A DNA stretch of 29,416 nt from Candidatus Dadabacteria bacterium (GTDB lineage: Bacteria > Desulfobacterota_D > UBA1144 > Nemesobacterales > JADFKM01): NCBI GenBank assembly GCA_022564935.1, contig JADFKM010000023.1:1-29416 (forward strand). Reading direction: 5' to 3'. The notes under the pieces were generated by a model. That model made no database searches. It was not told the DNA's origin and saw only the letters and a list, made by a program, of their open reading frames with translations. Shown here piece by piece: positions 6,783 to 15,114 of the stretch; position 1 is the first letter of the stretch, and each line of letters begins with the position of its first letter. Both the position numbers and the translations under genes were made by a program.

Positions 6783-7796
6783 ATGTCGGGCGAAAACCAA
6801 ACACAGGCGAGCATTCACTCTGTACTGGGAACGCTGGAGCGTGTTGGAAGGGGACTTGCCGGAGCGGTGAAATACGCCCACGGCAGAGCTGTGGAGAGAC
6901 CGAAGCTCATGAATCTTGAAGTGACGAAGCTCTGCAATGCCGGGTGCGACTTCTGCGACTACTGGCAAATCAAACACGAAATAAGGCTTGAGGATTACAC
7001 ACCGATACTGAAGAGAATAAAGCCGTTCATGGTCACCATTACGGGCGGAGAGCCCATGCTGCGAAAAGACCTTACCAACATCATAGGGCAGATAAAGCGC
7101 AGCTCCGTCTACACTTACTCGGCCATGATTACCAAGGGAGACCTCCTTACGGTCGAGAAGGCCGAAGAATTCTTCGACGCGGGACTTCATCAGATCTTTA
7201 TATCCCTTGATTTTCTAAGCGACAGGCACGATGAATCCAGGGCTGTACCCGGCTTGTGGAAACACCTGTCCACGCTGATACCGCAGATTGCCGGGCTCAA
7301 GAAGGGCAACGTCGGCCTCAATACAATTATCATGGAAGACAACCTCGACCAGGTGCTTGATTTCGCCTACCAGGCCAAGGAGTGGGGAGTAAAAGTGTCC
7401 TACAGCTCATATTCCTTTATGAAAACAAACAACGACTCTCACTTTATCGATGAAAATTCCGGGAAAGTAGAGCGTGTCATAAATAAGCTGCTGGATTTCA
7501 AGAAGAAACATAAGGGCGTGGTCGGCTCCACCAATTACTATCTAAAAAAGATCCCCGAATACTTCACTAACAGCGGTGTATCCGACTGCATGGCCGGGAT
7601 CAACATGATCACCGTCACTCCCAGCGGGCACATCAAGCGGTGCTCGGAGATGCCCGTCATAGCTCACGGCACCGAGTACTACCCCGGGATCTTCGACAAG
7701 ACCAAATGCACCTCCTGCTGGTACAGCTGCAGGGGAGAGACCGAGGCCCCGCTAAACGTAGAGCGGATTTTTGAGTGTATCGACCTGGGGGGTTAG
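6783..7796 (+). CDS. Radical SAM protein with Cys-rich C-terminal domain
   Basis: This orphan radical SAM enzyme has 337 residues from ATG 6783. The core is clear: C51-x3-C55-x2-C58 binds the SAM cluster, and GGEP (88-91) is the SAM-contacting motif. The C-terminal region has C269, C287, C309-x2-C312-x3-C316 and C332, which suggests an auxiliary cluster of SPASM or twitch type as used by peptide-modifying and cofactor-maturing enzymes. No small precursor peptide gene is seen beside it, so the substrate is unknown. A longer frame opens at ATG 6705, but that would place the strong promoter inside the coding region. ATG 6783 has AGGG only two bases before it, too near to act as a normal ribosome binding site. 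Confidence 0.88.
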   Translation: MSGENQTQASIHSVLGTLERVGRGLAGAVKYAHGRAVERPKLMNLEVTKLCNAGCDFCDYWQIKHEIRLEDYTPILKRIKPFMVTITGGEPMLRKDLTNIIGQIKRSSVYTYSAMITKGDLLTVEKAEEFFDAGLHQIFISLDFLSDRHDESRAVPGLWKHLSTLIPQIAGLKKGNVGLNTIIMEDNLDQVLDFAYQAKEWGVKVSYSSYSFMKTNNDSHFIDENSGKVERVINKLLDFKKKHKGVVGSTNYYLKKIPEYFTNSGVSDCMAGINMITVTPSGHIKRCSEMPVIAHGTEYYPGIFDKTKCTSCWYSCRGETEAPLNVERIFECIDLGG

Positions 7797-7929
7797 TGTA
7801 CTTATGCAATTAGTAATGTTTATTTTCTAGAAAGCCTCTCAAGTATCTTTACCAATTTAAAATCCAATTCTGTTTGCCCCCTTCCTACACCTAAGTTTCA
7901 TTACTGCTTATGTGTAAGAAATCCCTGAG

Positions 7930-8496
7930 ATGAACTCTTTTAAGGTAATTAGCTTAGTTGCGATTTGGTTCTTTCTAGCCCTCCTTGCGGGCGTATTTGG
8001 ACTTTTGAGCTTGCTTCCGCCGCCTGCCGTCGTACTGATCTTAACAGGCGTTGTTCTCTTATCTTACTGGAAATTCACCGGGCTGGGTGATTGGCTCTCA
8101 ACTGTAAATATTCACACCCTTGTTCTCATACATTTAACTCGCTTCGTAGGGTTCTATTTTCTTTTTCTGTATTCGAGGGGCGAACTTCCATATCAGTTTG
8201 CAGTTCTCGGAGGCTGGGGCGACATAGCAATTGCATCAACGGCTACAATGCTGGCCGCCTACGGCTTCGTTAGCGGGAGGGTCAACTTACCGGCGCTGCT
8301 GATTTGGAACGTGTTGGGCCTGATCGATATTCTATTCGTTGTGGTTACGGCTGCATTCCTGCTAATTACAGCCCCCGACTCCATGCGCGCTTTGTTGGCA
8401 CTTCCGCTCAGTCTTCTACCTACTTTTTTGGTTCCAATCGTCATTTCTACGCATATCATCATGCTTGCTAGAATAATTTCACTTAGAGGAAAATAA
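7930..8496 (+). CDS. Hypothetical integral membrane protein
   Basis: This 188-residue protein has five or six strongly hydrophobic segments (roughly residues 5-28, 31-48, 62-80, 94-114, 120-146 and 158-182) joined by short loops, with a basic C-terminus (ISLRGK). I do not recognise the family. The gene and its flanks look more AT-rich and less biased in codon use than the housekeeping genes around them, which fits a recently acquired or weakly expressed gene. It stands alone between the radical SAM gene and the convergent cysS. The ribosome binding site before ATG 7930 is weak. The gap 8497-8631 contains only a small dyad, GTTTA-TC-TAAAC (8554-8565). Confidence 0.7.
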   Translation: MNSFKVISLVAIWFFLALLAGVFGLLSLLPPPAVVLILTGVVLLSYWKFTGLGDWLSTVNIHTLVLIHLTRFVGFYFLFLYSRGELPYQFAVLGGWGDIAIASTATMLAAYGFVSGRVNLPALLIWNVLGLIDILFVVVTAAFLLITAPDSMRALLALPLSLLPTFLVPIVISTHIIMLARIISLRGK

Positions 8497-8631
8497 TAAA
8501 ATCGTTTTTAAGAACGGTGTTTGCGTGAAAACCTAACCCAAATATGTAATCCGGTTTATCTAAACGCTCTATCCCGATCCTGGTTACTCTAGGGATTTGA
8601 TCATAGAGATGAAAATCGCAAACAGGATATT

Positions 8632-10071
8632 TTAGCCGTCCACGCGCCATACGGTACCCTGAGGCTTGTCCTCGATAGTGATGCCCTTTGCATTGAGGAA
8701 GTCTCTAACCTCGTCGGCCTTGGCCCAGTTCTTTTCCCTTCTTTCGGCCTTGCGCTCTTCGATGAGGCGCTGTATTTCATCTTCCGTTATGTCGAGGTCT
8801 TTGCCGCTGGATTTGCCGCTTTTAAGGTACTGTTCCGGCTCCTCCTGCAGTATGTTCATAAGGTCGCCGAACTCCAGGATTTCTTTTCTGACTTTATCCA
8901 GAGTGAGTGTAAAGCCGTGTGTATCGATAGAGCGGTTTACGGCTTTCACGAGGTCAAACAGGTTCCCCAGGGCACCTGCGGTGTTGAAGTTGTCGCACAT
9001 TGCCTGAACCCACTTTGTCTTGAAGCCCGCGAGGCTCTCTTCAAGCGTTTTGTCTTCCCCGGGCTTCGTCTTGTTGAGCTTGTCGATCCGATCGATGGTT
9101 ATGTACAGTCTGTCGAGCGCGGCCTCGGCCTCATCCATCGCCTGCTCGGAAAAGTCCGCGGGGTTCTGATAGTGGTGAGAGGCAAAAAAGAGCCTGATGC
9201 TTTCTTTGTTCCACTTCTTCAGCGCCTGTCCGATGTTAAATATGTTGCCGAGGGATTTCGACATCTTCTCACGGTTTATCAGGATCATGCCGTTGTGGAC
9301 CCAGTACTTGGCGAACCCCCCTCCGGTGCCCGCCTCAGATTGAGCGATCTCGTTTTCGTGGTGGGGAAATATGAGGTCTTTTCCGCCCCCGTGAATGTCG
9401 AAGCTCGACCCCAGGTACTTCATGCTCATCGCCGAGCACTCTATGTGCCAGCCTGGACGTCCCGGCCCCCAGGGGCTGTCCCAGGAGGGCTCGCCCGGCT
9501 TGGCCCCCTTCCAAAGTGCGAAGTCGAGCGGGTCTTCTTTCTGCTCGTTAAGATCAATCCTCGAGCTCTCTTCGCTCATATCCTCGAGGCTCCGGCGGGA
9601 GAGCTTCCCATAGCCGGGGAATTTCTTTACGGAAAAGAACACGTCCCCTCCGGACACGTAGCCGTACCCGTTGTCTATGATGGAGCTTATAAGCTCTATT
9701 ATTTCCGGCAGGTGCTCGGTGACCTTAGGCTCGAAGTCCGGCTCGCTGACTCCAAGGTCGGCCATGTCCTTGCTGTATTCCCGGGTGTACTTCTCGGATA
9801 TCTCTTCAGCCGGGACGCCGGCTTCGGTCGCCTTGTTGATTATTTTATCGTCAATGTCTGTGAAGTTTCTTACGTAGGTCACGCCGTAGCCCATCTTTTT
9901 CAGGAACCGTCTGATGATATCGAAAGTCACGGCCGAGCGGGCGTGTCCGAGGTGGGCGGAGCTGTATACCGTGGGGCCGCAGGCATAAATTGTTACGTTG
10001 TTTCCTTCCCGCGGCTCGAGCGGCTCTTTCTTATGGGTGAGTGTGTTGTAAAGGGTGATTTTGTGTTCCAT
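8632..10071 (-). CDS. cysS: Cysteinyl-tRNA synthetase
   Basis: This class I aminoacyl-tRNA synthetase charges tRNA-Cys in the cytoplasm. Its 479 residues match the family. The HIGH-type motif is HLGH (40-43) and the KMSKS motif stands at 269-273. The zinc ligands C31, C212, H237 and E241 are all in place, which is typical of CysRS and gives cysteine selectivity. The C-terminal part (about 350-479) carries the DALR-type anticodon-binding helices. It is downstream of the enoyl-reductase-like gene on the same strand with a 59-base gap, so co-transcription is possible. A 388-codon open frame on the opposite strand is a shadow. Confidence 0.97.
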   Translation of the reverse strand: MEHKITLYNTLTHKKEPLEPREGNNVTIYACGPTVYSSAHLGHARSAVTFDIIRRFLKKMGYGVTYVRNFTDIDDKIINKATEAGVPAEEISEKYTREYSKDMADLGVSEPDFEPKVTEHLPEIIELISSIIDNGYGYVSGGDVFFSVKKFPGYGKLSRRSLEDMSEESSRIDLNEQKEDPLDFALWKGAKPGEPSWDSPWGPGRPGWHIECSAMSMKYLGSSFDIHGGGKDLIFPHHENEIAQSEAGTGGGFAKYWVHNGMILINREKMSKSLGNIFNIGQALKKWNKESIRLFFASHHYQNPADFSEQAMDEAEAALDRLYITIDRIDKLNKTKPGEDKTLEESLAGFKTKWVQAMCDNFNTAGALGNLFDLVKAVNRSIDTHGFTLTLDKVRKEILEFGDLMNILQEEPEQYLKSGKSSGKDLDITEDEIQRLIEERKAERREKNWAKADEVRDFLNAKGITIEDKPQGTVWRVDG

Positions 10072-10130
10072 GTCTGCTTGTGATATATCCCGGTCTTTGC
10101 TAAGCGGGCTTCAATAATATTATAATGCCC

Positions 10131-10943
10131 CTAAATTAGGTCCTCGCCACCGTCCACCCCTATTACGTTTCCCGTTATCCAGTGAGCGCCGGTGCTGCAC
10201 AGGGCCACTATTGCGTCGGCAACGTCTTTTGGAGTGGTAAGGCGGCCTGAAGGGTTGGCTTCCCTGGCCTTTTCTATGATCGAGGCGCTTCCGGGAATTT
10301 TCTCCAGGGCCGGGGTTATGGTTACTCCCGCCCGAATAGAGTTTGCCGTTATGCCTCGGGGAGAAAGCTCCATCGCAAGCTGGCGGATGTGGGATTCGAT
10401 TGCGGCTTTAGCCGCCGAAACGGGGCCGTATGCGGGCCATACCCTGTGACCCCCGGCGCTCGTCATTGCAAATATCCTTGCGGGGCCTACCATAAGGTTT
10501 TTGGAAATGAGCTCCTGGGCCCAGTACACAAGGGAGTGCGCCATGACGTCGAGGGTCATGTTCAGGTTCGCCTCGGTAACCATATCCTTTGGAGCGGGCG
10601 CTATGTAGGGCCTCAGGGTTCCGAAGGCGATTGAGTGGACGAGAACCTTAACCCCGCCGGGGCTGTTGCTGTTTTTGACGGTTTCTTCGATCCTCGCTAT
10701 TGTTTCGCTTCGCTTTTCAGGCTGGGCCGCGTTTATGTTGAAAAAAATGGACTCCCTTCCCTTTTCTGAGATTTCCCTCTGGATGCGCTCTACATTGGGC
10801 ATTGTGGACTTCCTGTCCAGATGCACTCCGAATATATGGGCCCCCCCGTCGGCAAGCGCCAGGGAGATTGATTCGCCGAAACCGCTCGAGGCTCCCAGCA
10901 CCACTGCCCAGTTGTCTTTTATCAGACCGTTGTCGTCACTCAA
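10131..10943 (-). CDS. Enoyl-ACP reductase-like SDR (FabI/FabL type)
   Basis: This short-chain dehydrogenase has 270 residues. It has G17-x3-G21-x-G23 for NAD(P) binding, LVHSIAF (101-107) typical of FabI-like enoyl reductases, and Y172-x6-K179, the wide Tyr-Lys spacing of enoyl-ACP reductases (FabI and FabL) in place of the Y-x3-K of classical SDRs. The likely role is the last step of fatty acid elongation. The segment after the lysine (AAIESHIRQLAMELSPRGI) looks closer to the FabL branch. I chose TTG 10943 because GGAGG stands 7 bases before it; the frame extends to 11018, but those 25 residues are basic and lack a binding site. A dyad-rich promoter lies upstream. Confidence 0.85.
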   Translation of the reverse strand: MSDDNGLIKDNWAVVLGASSGFGESISLALADGGAHIFGVHLDRKSTMPNVERIQREISEKGRESIFFNINAAQPEKRSETIARIEETVKNSNSPGGVKVLVHSIAFGTLRPYIAPAPKDMVTEANLNMTLDVMAHSLVYWAQELISKNLMVGPARIFAMTSAGGHRVWPAYGPVSAAKAAIESHIRQLAMELSPRGITANSIRAGVTITPALEKIPGSASIIEKAREANPSGRLTTPKDVADAIVALCSTGAHWITGNVIGVDGGEDLI

Positions 10944-10990
10944 TAAGCCGCCTCCGCGTCTGCGTGGGTTTGGTTCTCGGAATCCAGAAA

Positions 10991-11018
10991 ATAATACGCA
11001 TTTTGGAATGCATTTCAA
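10991..11018 (-). promoter_or_regulatory. Predicted promoter of the enoyl-reductase-like gene
   Basis: On the minus strand TTGAAA (11018-11013) and TATTAT (10996-10991) are 16 bases apart, each matching 5 of 6 consensus bases. The predicted start near 10984 gives a leader of about 40 bases to TTG 10943. Confidence 0.55.
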
Positions 11019-11038
11019 GGAAACCGGTATTTCCGGTT
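11003..11038. promoter_or_regulatory. Two adjacent operator-like palindromes over the -35 region
   Basis: TTGGAATGCATTTCAA (11003-11018) is a palindrome with a single mismatched pair and contains the -35 box. AACCGG-TATTT-CCGGTT (11022-11038) is a perfect 6-bp inverted repeat immediately upstream, overlapping GGAAA-N6-TTTCC (11019-11034). Such stacking suggests a regulated promoter, perhaps by a lipid-sensing repressor, but I cannot name the family. Confidence 0.4.
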
Positions 11039-11152
11039 ATTCGCATGGCAGTGTTTTAGGTGGTGGTCGAAAAAGCGCATTTTTGCCGTATGGATATGGT
11101 GGTTTTGAACGCAGAATTGGTTTATGCGTAAAAAATGCCGAGTAGAGTTTGT

Positions 11153-11485
11153 TCAAACGGACTCGAAGTTTCTTATGTGCCACTCCACGGGCTCGACGAG
11201 ATGCTCCATGGCGGGGTTAGCGGTAAATAGGGTTTTGAGGGAATTAAGAACGGTTAAAATGTCTTTGTTCTTGACCTCTGTGCCGTTGCTGTCTGTGATG
11301 CCGAGGTAGGTTACCCCCTCGCCGTTTAGGAGTATTTTTCTACCCTCTTTGCCGTCGGAGTCGATGACGCGCACGCATGACTGCCCCTCCATGATGTATA
11401 TGGGGAAAGGTGCCTGGAGAAAGTAATGCAATCCAAGCGGGCAGTGATATTTATATGCGTGTGGGTTTGTTTCTTTGTTCAACAC
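11153..11485 (-). CDS. Hypothetical protein
   Basis: This 110-residue protein is of unknown family. It begins at GTG 11485 (or TTG 11482), with GGAAGG about 6-9 bases upstream. It is soluble in appearance: a middle part with alternating strands (IYIMEGQSCVRVIDSD, then RKILLNGEGVTYLGITD) followed by a helix with a Leu-rich face (KDILTVLNSLKTLF). No metal or nucleotide motif is visible. It is transcribed divergently from ogt and followed on its own strand, after a 134-base gap, by the predicted promoter of the enoyl-reductase-like gene. A TATAAT box upstream supports expression. Confidence 0.6.
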   Translation of the reverse strand: MLNKETNPHAYKYHCPLGLHYFLQAPFPIYIMEGQSCVRVIDSDGKEGRKILLNGEGVTYLGITDSNGTEVKNKDILTVLNSLKTLFTANPAMEHLVEPVEWHIRNFESV

Positions 11486-11553
11486 CTGTTCCTTCCTTCT
11501 TGAGTATTTGTTGCAGGTGCCCGGAGATTGCTGCGGTTTGAGGAACTTATTTA

Positions 11554-11582
11554 ATTATAACTGACTGTCTATAGCACGCTAA
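11554..11582 (-). promoter_or_regulatory. Predicted promoter of the hypothetical gene at 11153-11485
   Basis: On the minus strand a perfect TATAAT (11559-11554) is preceded after 17 bases by TTAGCG (11582-11577), a weak -35. The leader would be about 60 bases long. Confidence 0.4.
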
Positions 11583-11685
11583 TCTGTGTTTATCCAAATT
11601 CTGTTGATAAATTTTGCCCCCGCCTTGACATCTAACCCCTCGTTCGAGAGATTATGTATTTATACTCCTGGAGGGGTAGGCTGCT

Positions 11686-12177
11686 ATGGGTATGTCACTT
11701 GCAAAGCTGAACTCTATTATAGGCGAGGTGTTTGTTTTCGGCACTTCCACGGGGGTGTCAAGGGTGGTGTTCGGAATTGAGGAGTGCAACAAATACATCT
11801 GGGAGCTTGGAGATATTGAGTTGAGCTATAATGAGGAAGTCCGGCGAGCGGCAAGTGAGCTTGAGCTTTATTTTTCAGGCAGCATAACCCGGTTTAGCTC
11901 CCCCGTAGACCTGAGCGGCGCCGCGTCATTTCAGCTCAGGGTTTGGCGGGAGCTCTTGAAAATCCCCTACGGCGAAGTCCTCACCTACGGCGAGCTAGCT
12001 CGGAAGGTGGAAAAACCCCGTGCCGCGCGTGCCGTGGGAGGAGCCCTGCGCGCGAACCCAGTGCCTATACTCGTTCCGTGCCACAGGGTGGTGAGCAGCG
12101 GCGGCCTGGGCGGTTATTACTACGGCCCTGCTATAAAGGAGCAGCTCCTAAGGCTTGAGGGGGTGGATTTGAGTTGA
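11686..12177 (+). CDS. ogt: Methylated-DNA-protein cysteine methyltransferase
   Basis: This suicide repair protein moves the alkyl group of O6-alkylguanine to its own cysteine. The 163 residues have the usual two parts: an N-terminal RNase H-like domain (about 1-78) and the DNA-binding C-terminal domain. PCHRV (131-135) holds the acceptor C132, R115 in RAVGGA fits the arginine finger, and YGEVLTYGELA (95-105) is the conserved helix start. ATG 11686 has GGAGGGG 9 bases upstream. It overlaps pgpA by four bases, so the two are translationally coupled. A TTGACA at 11625-11630 may be a -35 element, but no -10 box at normal spacing is clear. Confidence 0.93.
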   Translation: MGMSLAKLNSIIGEVFVFGTSTGVSRVVFGIEECNKYIWELGDIELSYNEEVRRAASELELYFSGSITRFSSPVDLSGAASFQLRVWRELLKIPYGEVLTYGELARKVEKPRAARAVGGALRANPVPILVPCHRVVSSGGLGGYYYGPAIKEQLLRLEGVDLS

Positions 12178-12641
12178 AGCAGTGGTTTATAAAGGCGAGC
12201 TCCACACTGTTTTTCCTGGGTTATTCCCCCTTTGCGCCAGGGACGGCGGGCACGTTGGGTGCCGCCCTCCTGCACTACTTCGTACTGGGGGGGCTGGACG
12301 CGCTCGGTTACGCCGCCGTGACGGTGGCTCTCAGCGCATTTGCCGTATGGGTGTCAACCGGGGCGATTGGGATTTTCGGCGGCGGGGAGCCCAAAAATGA
12401 TGATCCCAGAGAAGTTGTCATAGACGAGCTATGCGGCTACGTCGTCACCATGTTTTTGATACACCCCACACCGTATACGATAGTGGCCGGTTTTTTCCTC
12501 TTCAGGCTTTTCGATGTCCTTAAGCCTCCTCCCATTAGACTGCTTGAGCGGCTCCCTGCGGGCTGGGGTATAGTTCTCGATGACATCGCGGCCGGGGTTT
12601 ACGCCAACATCGTTTTGCAGGTCGGAATAAGGGTTTTATAG
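12174..12641 (+). CDS. pgpA: Phosphatidylglycerophosphatase A
   Basis: PgpA removes the phosphate of phosphatidylglycerophosphate to give phosphatidylglycerol at the inner membrane. The 155 residues match the family. The N-terminal SPFAPGTAGTLGA (18-30) and the DDPREVVIDELCG block (76-88) with its acidic metal-binding residues are the family signatures. Three or four hydrophobic helices are visible, and FRLFDVLKPPPI (109-120) is the conserved loop before the last one. The start is TTG 12174, sharing TTGA with the ogt stop. The 131 bases after it (12642-12772) show no clear terminator. Confidence 0.93.
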   Translation: MKQWFIKASSTLFFLGYSPFAPGTAGTLGAALLHYFVLGGLDALGYAAVTVALSAFAVWVSTGAIGIFGGGEPKNDDPREVVIDELCGYVVTMFLIHPTPYTIVAGFFLFRLFDVLKPPPIRLLERLPAGWGIVLDDIAAGVYANIVLQVGIRVL

Positions 12642-12772
12642 AGTTTTTCGGGTTTTCCTTATACACGTAACCCCAAGCCCCGTTTCCGTATACAACATCT
12701 GTAAATTCCGGTATTTTATTTTGTTGCGGGTGGTTTTAATTCGAGCGTGTATTTCTGTTTTTTCAGCGGCTT

Positions 12773-14014
12773 ATGAAAATCGGCATTGTGACTACCGGTG
12801 GCGAGATAATGAACGGGCTGACCCAGGATACGAATTTCAGCTGGGCGGCCGAGAGGCTCGCCTCCTTAAGCTTTGAGGTTTGCTATCATGTTTCGGTAGG
12901 TGACAACAGGGACGACATACTGTTTGCCCTCCGCAGTGCTGCAAAGCTCTCTGAGGCCGTGATAGTGTCGGGAGGCCTCGGCCCCACCACCGACGACATA
13001 ACGGCACAGAGTGCGGCCGATTACTTCGGGGTTCCGCTCGAGCTGAACGCCGAAGCCCATGACGGGCTTAAACGCCGGTTCGCACAAAGGGGGCGGGAAT
13101 TTAAGGAAATACATAAAAAGCAGGCCTATTTCCCCACAGGCTCGCAAGTGCTTCCTAACGATTGGGGCACGGCTCCGGGGTTTAGTCACAAGAAAGACTT
13201 CACAGTCTATTTTTTCCTGCCCGGGGTTCCGAGGGAGTTCCAGCCTATGGTCGAAGAGTACGTGGTTCCCGAGCTCCGGAGAAGGAGAGGGGGGAGGGAG
13301 CGGTTTGTGACCCGGCTCGTTAAGGTGACGGGCCTCATGGAATCCGAAGTTGCCCAGATGCTTGGAGGGATGGAGCGAGAGGGCGTTTATCTCGGGTATA
13401 GAGCACATTTCCCCGAAGTGCATCTGCGTGTGACAGCTCGCGGCGGTACGGGGGAAGAGGCGAATAAGCTTGCTTCCGAATTCACCTCGGAGATCAGGTC
13501 AAGGCTTGGCCGCAGCGTTTTCACCACTGAGGAAAAGAGCCTCGAGGAAGTGGTCGGAGAGCTCCTTCTTAAGGACGGGCTTACCATCTCGGTGGCCGAG
13601 TCGTGCACCGGGGGTCTTGTGGCGAGCAGAATAACGGATGTTCCTGGAAGCTCGCGGTATTTCGAGAGGGGGGTAGTGACCTACAGCAACGAGGCGAAGA
13701 CCGAGCTGCTCGCAGTCCCACGGGAGCTTCTTAACAGATACGGAGCGGTAAGCGCCCCTGTGGTGCAGCGTATGGCTCAGGGCGTAAGGGAGCTTTCCGG
13801 CACCGATATTGGCGTGGGGATAACGGGCATTGCGGGCCCCGGCGGCGGAACTCCCGGGAAGCCCGTGGGCACGGTTTTCATAGGGATTTCACACGGCGCC
13901 AAGGGCACTGAATCGACTCAATTTAGCTTCAGCGGAACCAGGGCTCAAATAAAAATGGCATCATCCCAAACCGTTCTTGACTTAATTAGGATATTCTTAT
14001 TAAATGATGTATAA
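12773..14014 (+). CDS. cinA: CinA family protein (nicotinamide-nucleotide amidase / MoCF-like)
   Basis: This full-length, two-domain CinA has 413 residues. The N-terminal molybdopterin-binding-like domain (about 1-170) has GGEIMNG (9-15) and SGGLGPTTDD (65-74). The C-terminal domain (about 255-410) carries the AESCTGG motif of the PncC-type NMN amidohydrolase, which recycles nicotinamide mononucleotide, and GITGIAGPGG near its end. The two activities known in the family are NMN deamidation and ADP-ribose pyrophosphatase. It is directly upstream of recA, a common pairing. No good ribosome binding site stands before ATG 12773. Confidence 0.95.
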   Translation: MKIGIVTTGGEIMNGLTQDTNFSWAAERLASLSFEVCYHVSVGDNRDDILFALRSAAKLSEAVIVSGGLGPTTDDITAQSAADYFGVPLELNAEAHDGLKRRFAQRGREFKEIHKKQAYFPTGSQVLPNDWGTAPGFSHKKDFTVYFFLPGVPREFQPMVEEYVVPELRRRRGGRERFVTRLVKVTGLMESEVAQMLGGMEREGVYLGYRAHFPEVHLRVTARGGTGEEANKLASEFTSEIRSRLGRSVFTTEEKSLEEVVGELLLKDGLTISVAESCTGGLVASRITDVPGSSRYFERGVVTYSNEAKTELLAVPRELLNRYGAVSAPVVQRMAQGVRELSGTDIGVGITGIAGPGGGTPGKPVGTVFIGISHGAKGTESTQFSFSGTRAQIKMASSQTVLDLIRIFLLNDV

Positions 14015-14032
14015 TTTCCAAACGGGGGGGGG
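14010..14032 (+). promoter_or_regulatory. recA -10 box and G9 ribosome binding tract
   Basis: TATAAT (14010-14015) overlaps the cinA stop codon. The best -35 is weak (TTAGGA, 13986-13991, 18 bases upstream). A run of nine G (14024-14032) ends 9 bases before the recA ATG and serves as its ribosome binding site. I see no LexA-like palindrome between cinA and recA. Confidence 0.4.
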
Positions 14033-14041
14033 ACTTATGTA

Positions 14042-15082
14042 ATGTCCAGAGCCAGTGCAAGTGAAGAGAAAGTAAACGGAAAGGACTCAGGGGATAAAGA
14101 AAAGGCAATTGACCTTGCGATTTCCTCAATAGAGAGGCAGTTCGGCAAGGGAGCGATTATGAGGCTTGGCTCGGAGGCGAGCATCCCCGAGATAGAGGTT
14201 ATATCCTCCGGCTCTATAGGTCTTGACGTGGCCCTCGGCGTGGGCGGGTATCCACGGGGCAGGGTAGTCGAGATATACGGACCCGAGGCCTCCGGGAAGA
14301 CCACCGTGGCTCTTCACGCAATAGCCGAGGCACAGAAAAATGGCGGCATTGTGGCGTTCGTGGATGCCGAGCACGCTCTGGACCCCAGCTATGCTCAGTC
14401 TTTGGGCGTTAGGGTTGAAGACCTGCTGGTTTCTCAGCCCGATTTCGGCGAACAGGCCCTTGAGATCGTGGATACTCTCGTGAGGAGCGGAGCGGTCGAC
14501 ATCATTGTCATTGATTCCGTTGCCGCCCTGACGCCGAGGGCAGAGATTGAGGGAGAGATGGGCGATATCCATGTCGGCCTTCAGGCAAGGCTGATGTCGC
14601 AGGCCCTTAGAAAGCTCACTGCGAACGTGAGCAAATCAAAAACGATTATAATATTTATAAACCAGACTCGGATGAAGATAGGTGTGCCCGCATACATGAA
14701 CCCTGAAACCACGACCGGCGGCACCGCTTTAAGGTTCTACACCTCTATCAGGATAGACGTTCGCAGGATCGGGTCTATAAAGGACAGAGACGAAATTACG
14801 GGAGCTAGGGTCAGGGCTAAGGTCGTTAAGAACAAGGTCGCGTCGCCCTTTAGAGAGGCGGAGTTTGACATTATGTTCGGCAAGGGTATTTCCCAAATCG
14901 GTGAGGTCATTGATTTCGGCGCATCGCTCGGAGTTATGGATAAGAGCGGCACATGGTTTTCCTACAAGGGAGAGAGACTGGGACAGGGAAGAGAGAATGC
15001 AAGGCAGTTCCTTATGGAGAATGTTGAAATACTCGATAGCATAAAGAGTGAAATTCTAAGGGAGCTAAAGCTCTATAAATGA
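14042..15082 (+). CDS. recA: Recombinase RecA
   Basis: RecA forms filaments on single-stranded DNA, drives strand exchange and stimulates LexA-type self-cleavage. The 346 residues are normal in length. Walker A is GPEASGKTT (80-88). Further landmarks are the catalytic-glutamate segment VDAEHALDP, the Walker B strand [10 protein letters not shown], loop L1 ([18 protein letters not shown]) and loop L2 (NPETTTGG). The N-terminus has about 20 polar residues before the conserved core helix. It lies 27 bases after cinA and is probably co-transcribed with it, with a possible local promoter over the cinA end. pilT follows after 32 bases. Confidence 0.98.
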   Translation: MSRASASEEKVNGKDSGDKEKAIDLAISSIERQFGKGAIMRLGSEASIPEIEVISSGSIGLDVALGVGGYPRGRVVEIYGPEASGKTTVALHAIAEAQKNGGIVAFVDAEHALDPSYAQSLGVRVEDLLVSQPDFGEQALEIVDTLVRSGAVDIIVIDSVAALTPRAEIEGEMGDIHVGLQARLMSQALRKLTANVSKSKTIIIFINQTRMKIGVPAYMNPETTTGGTALRFYTSIRIDVRRIGSIKDRDEITGARVRAKVVKNKVASPFREAEFDIMFGKGISQIGEVIDFGASLGVMDKSGTWFSYKGERLGQGRENARQFLMENVEILDSIKSEILRELKLYK

Positions 15083-15114
15083 CGTACGATTCTTGAAAAC
15101 AGGGGTGGAGATAA

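Noticed and set aside
8917-10083. A 388-codon open frame on the plus strand opposite cysS
   Set aside because: It mirrors the cysS coding strand, has no recognisable motif and cysS is unmistakable; this is a codon-bias shadow. The same holds for the long antisense frames at 5199-5756 and 2052-2486.
13980-14041. LexA (SOS) box before recA
   Set aside because: I looked for the E. coli CTGT-N8-ACAG type, the GAAC-N4-GTTC type and similar dyads and found none in the gap.
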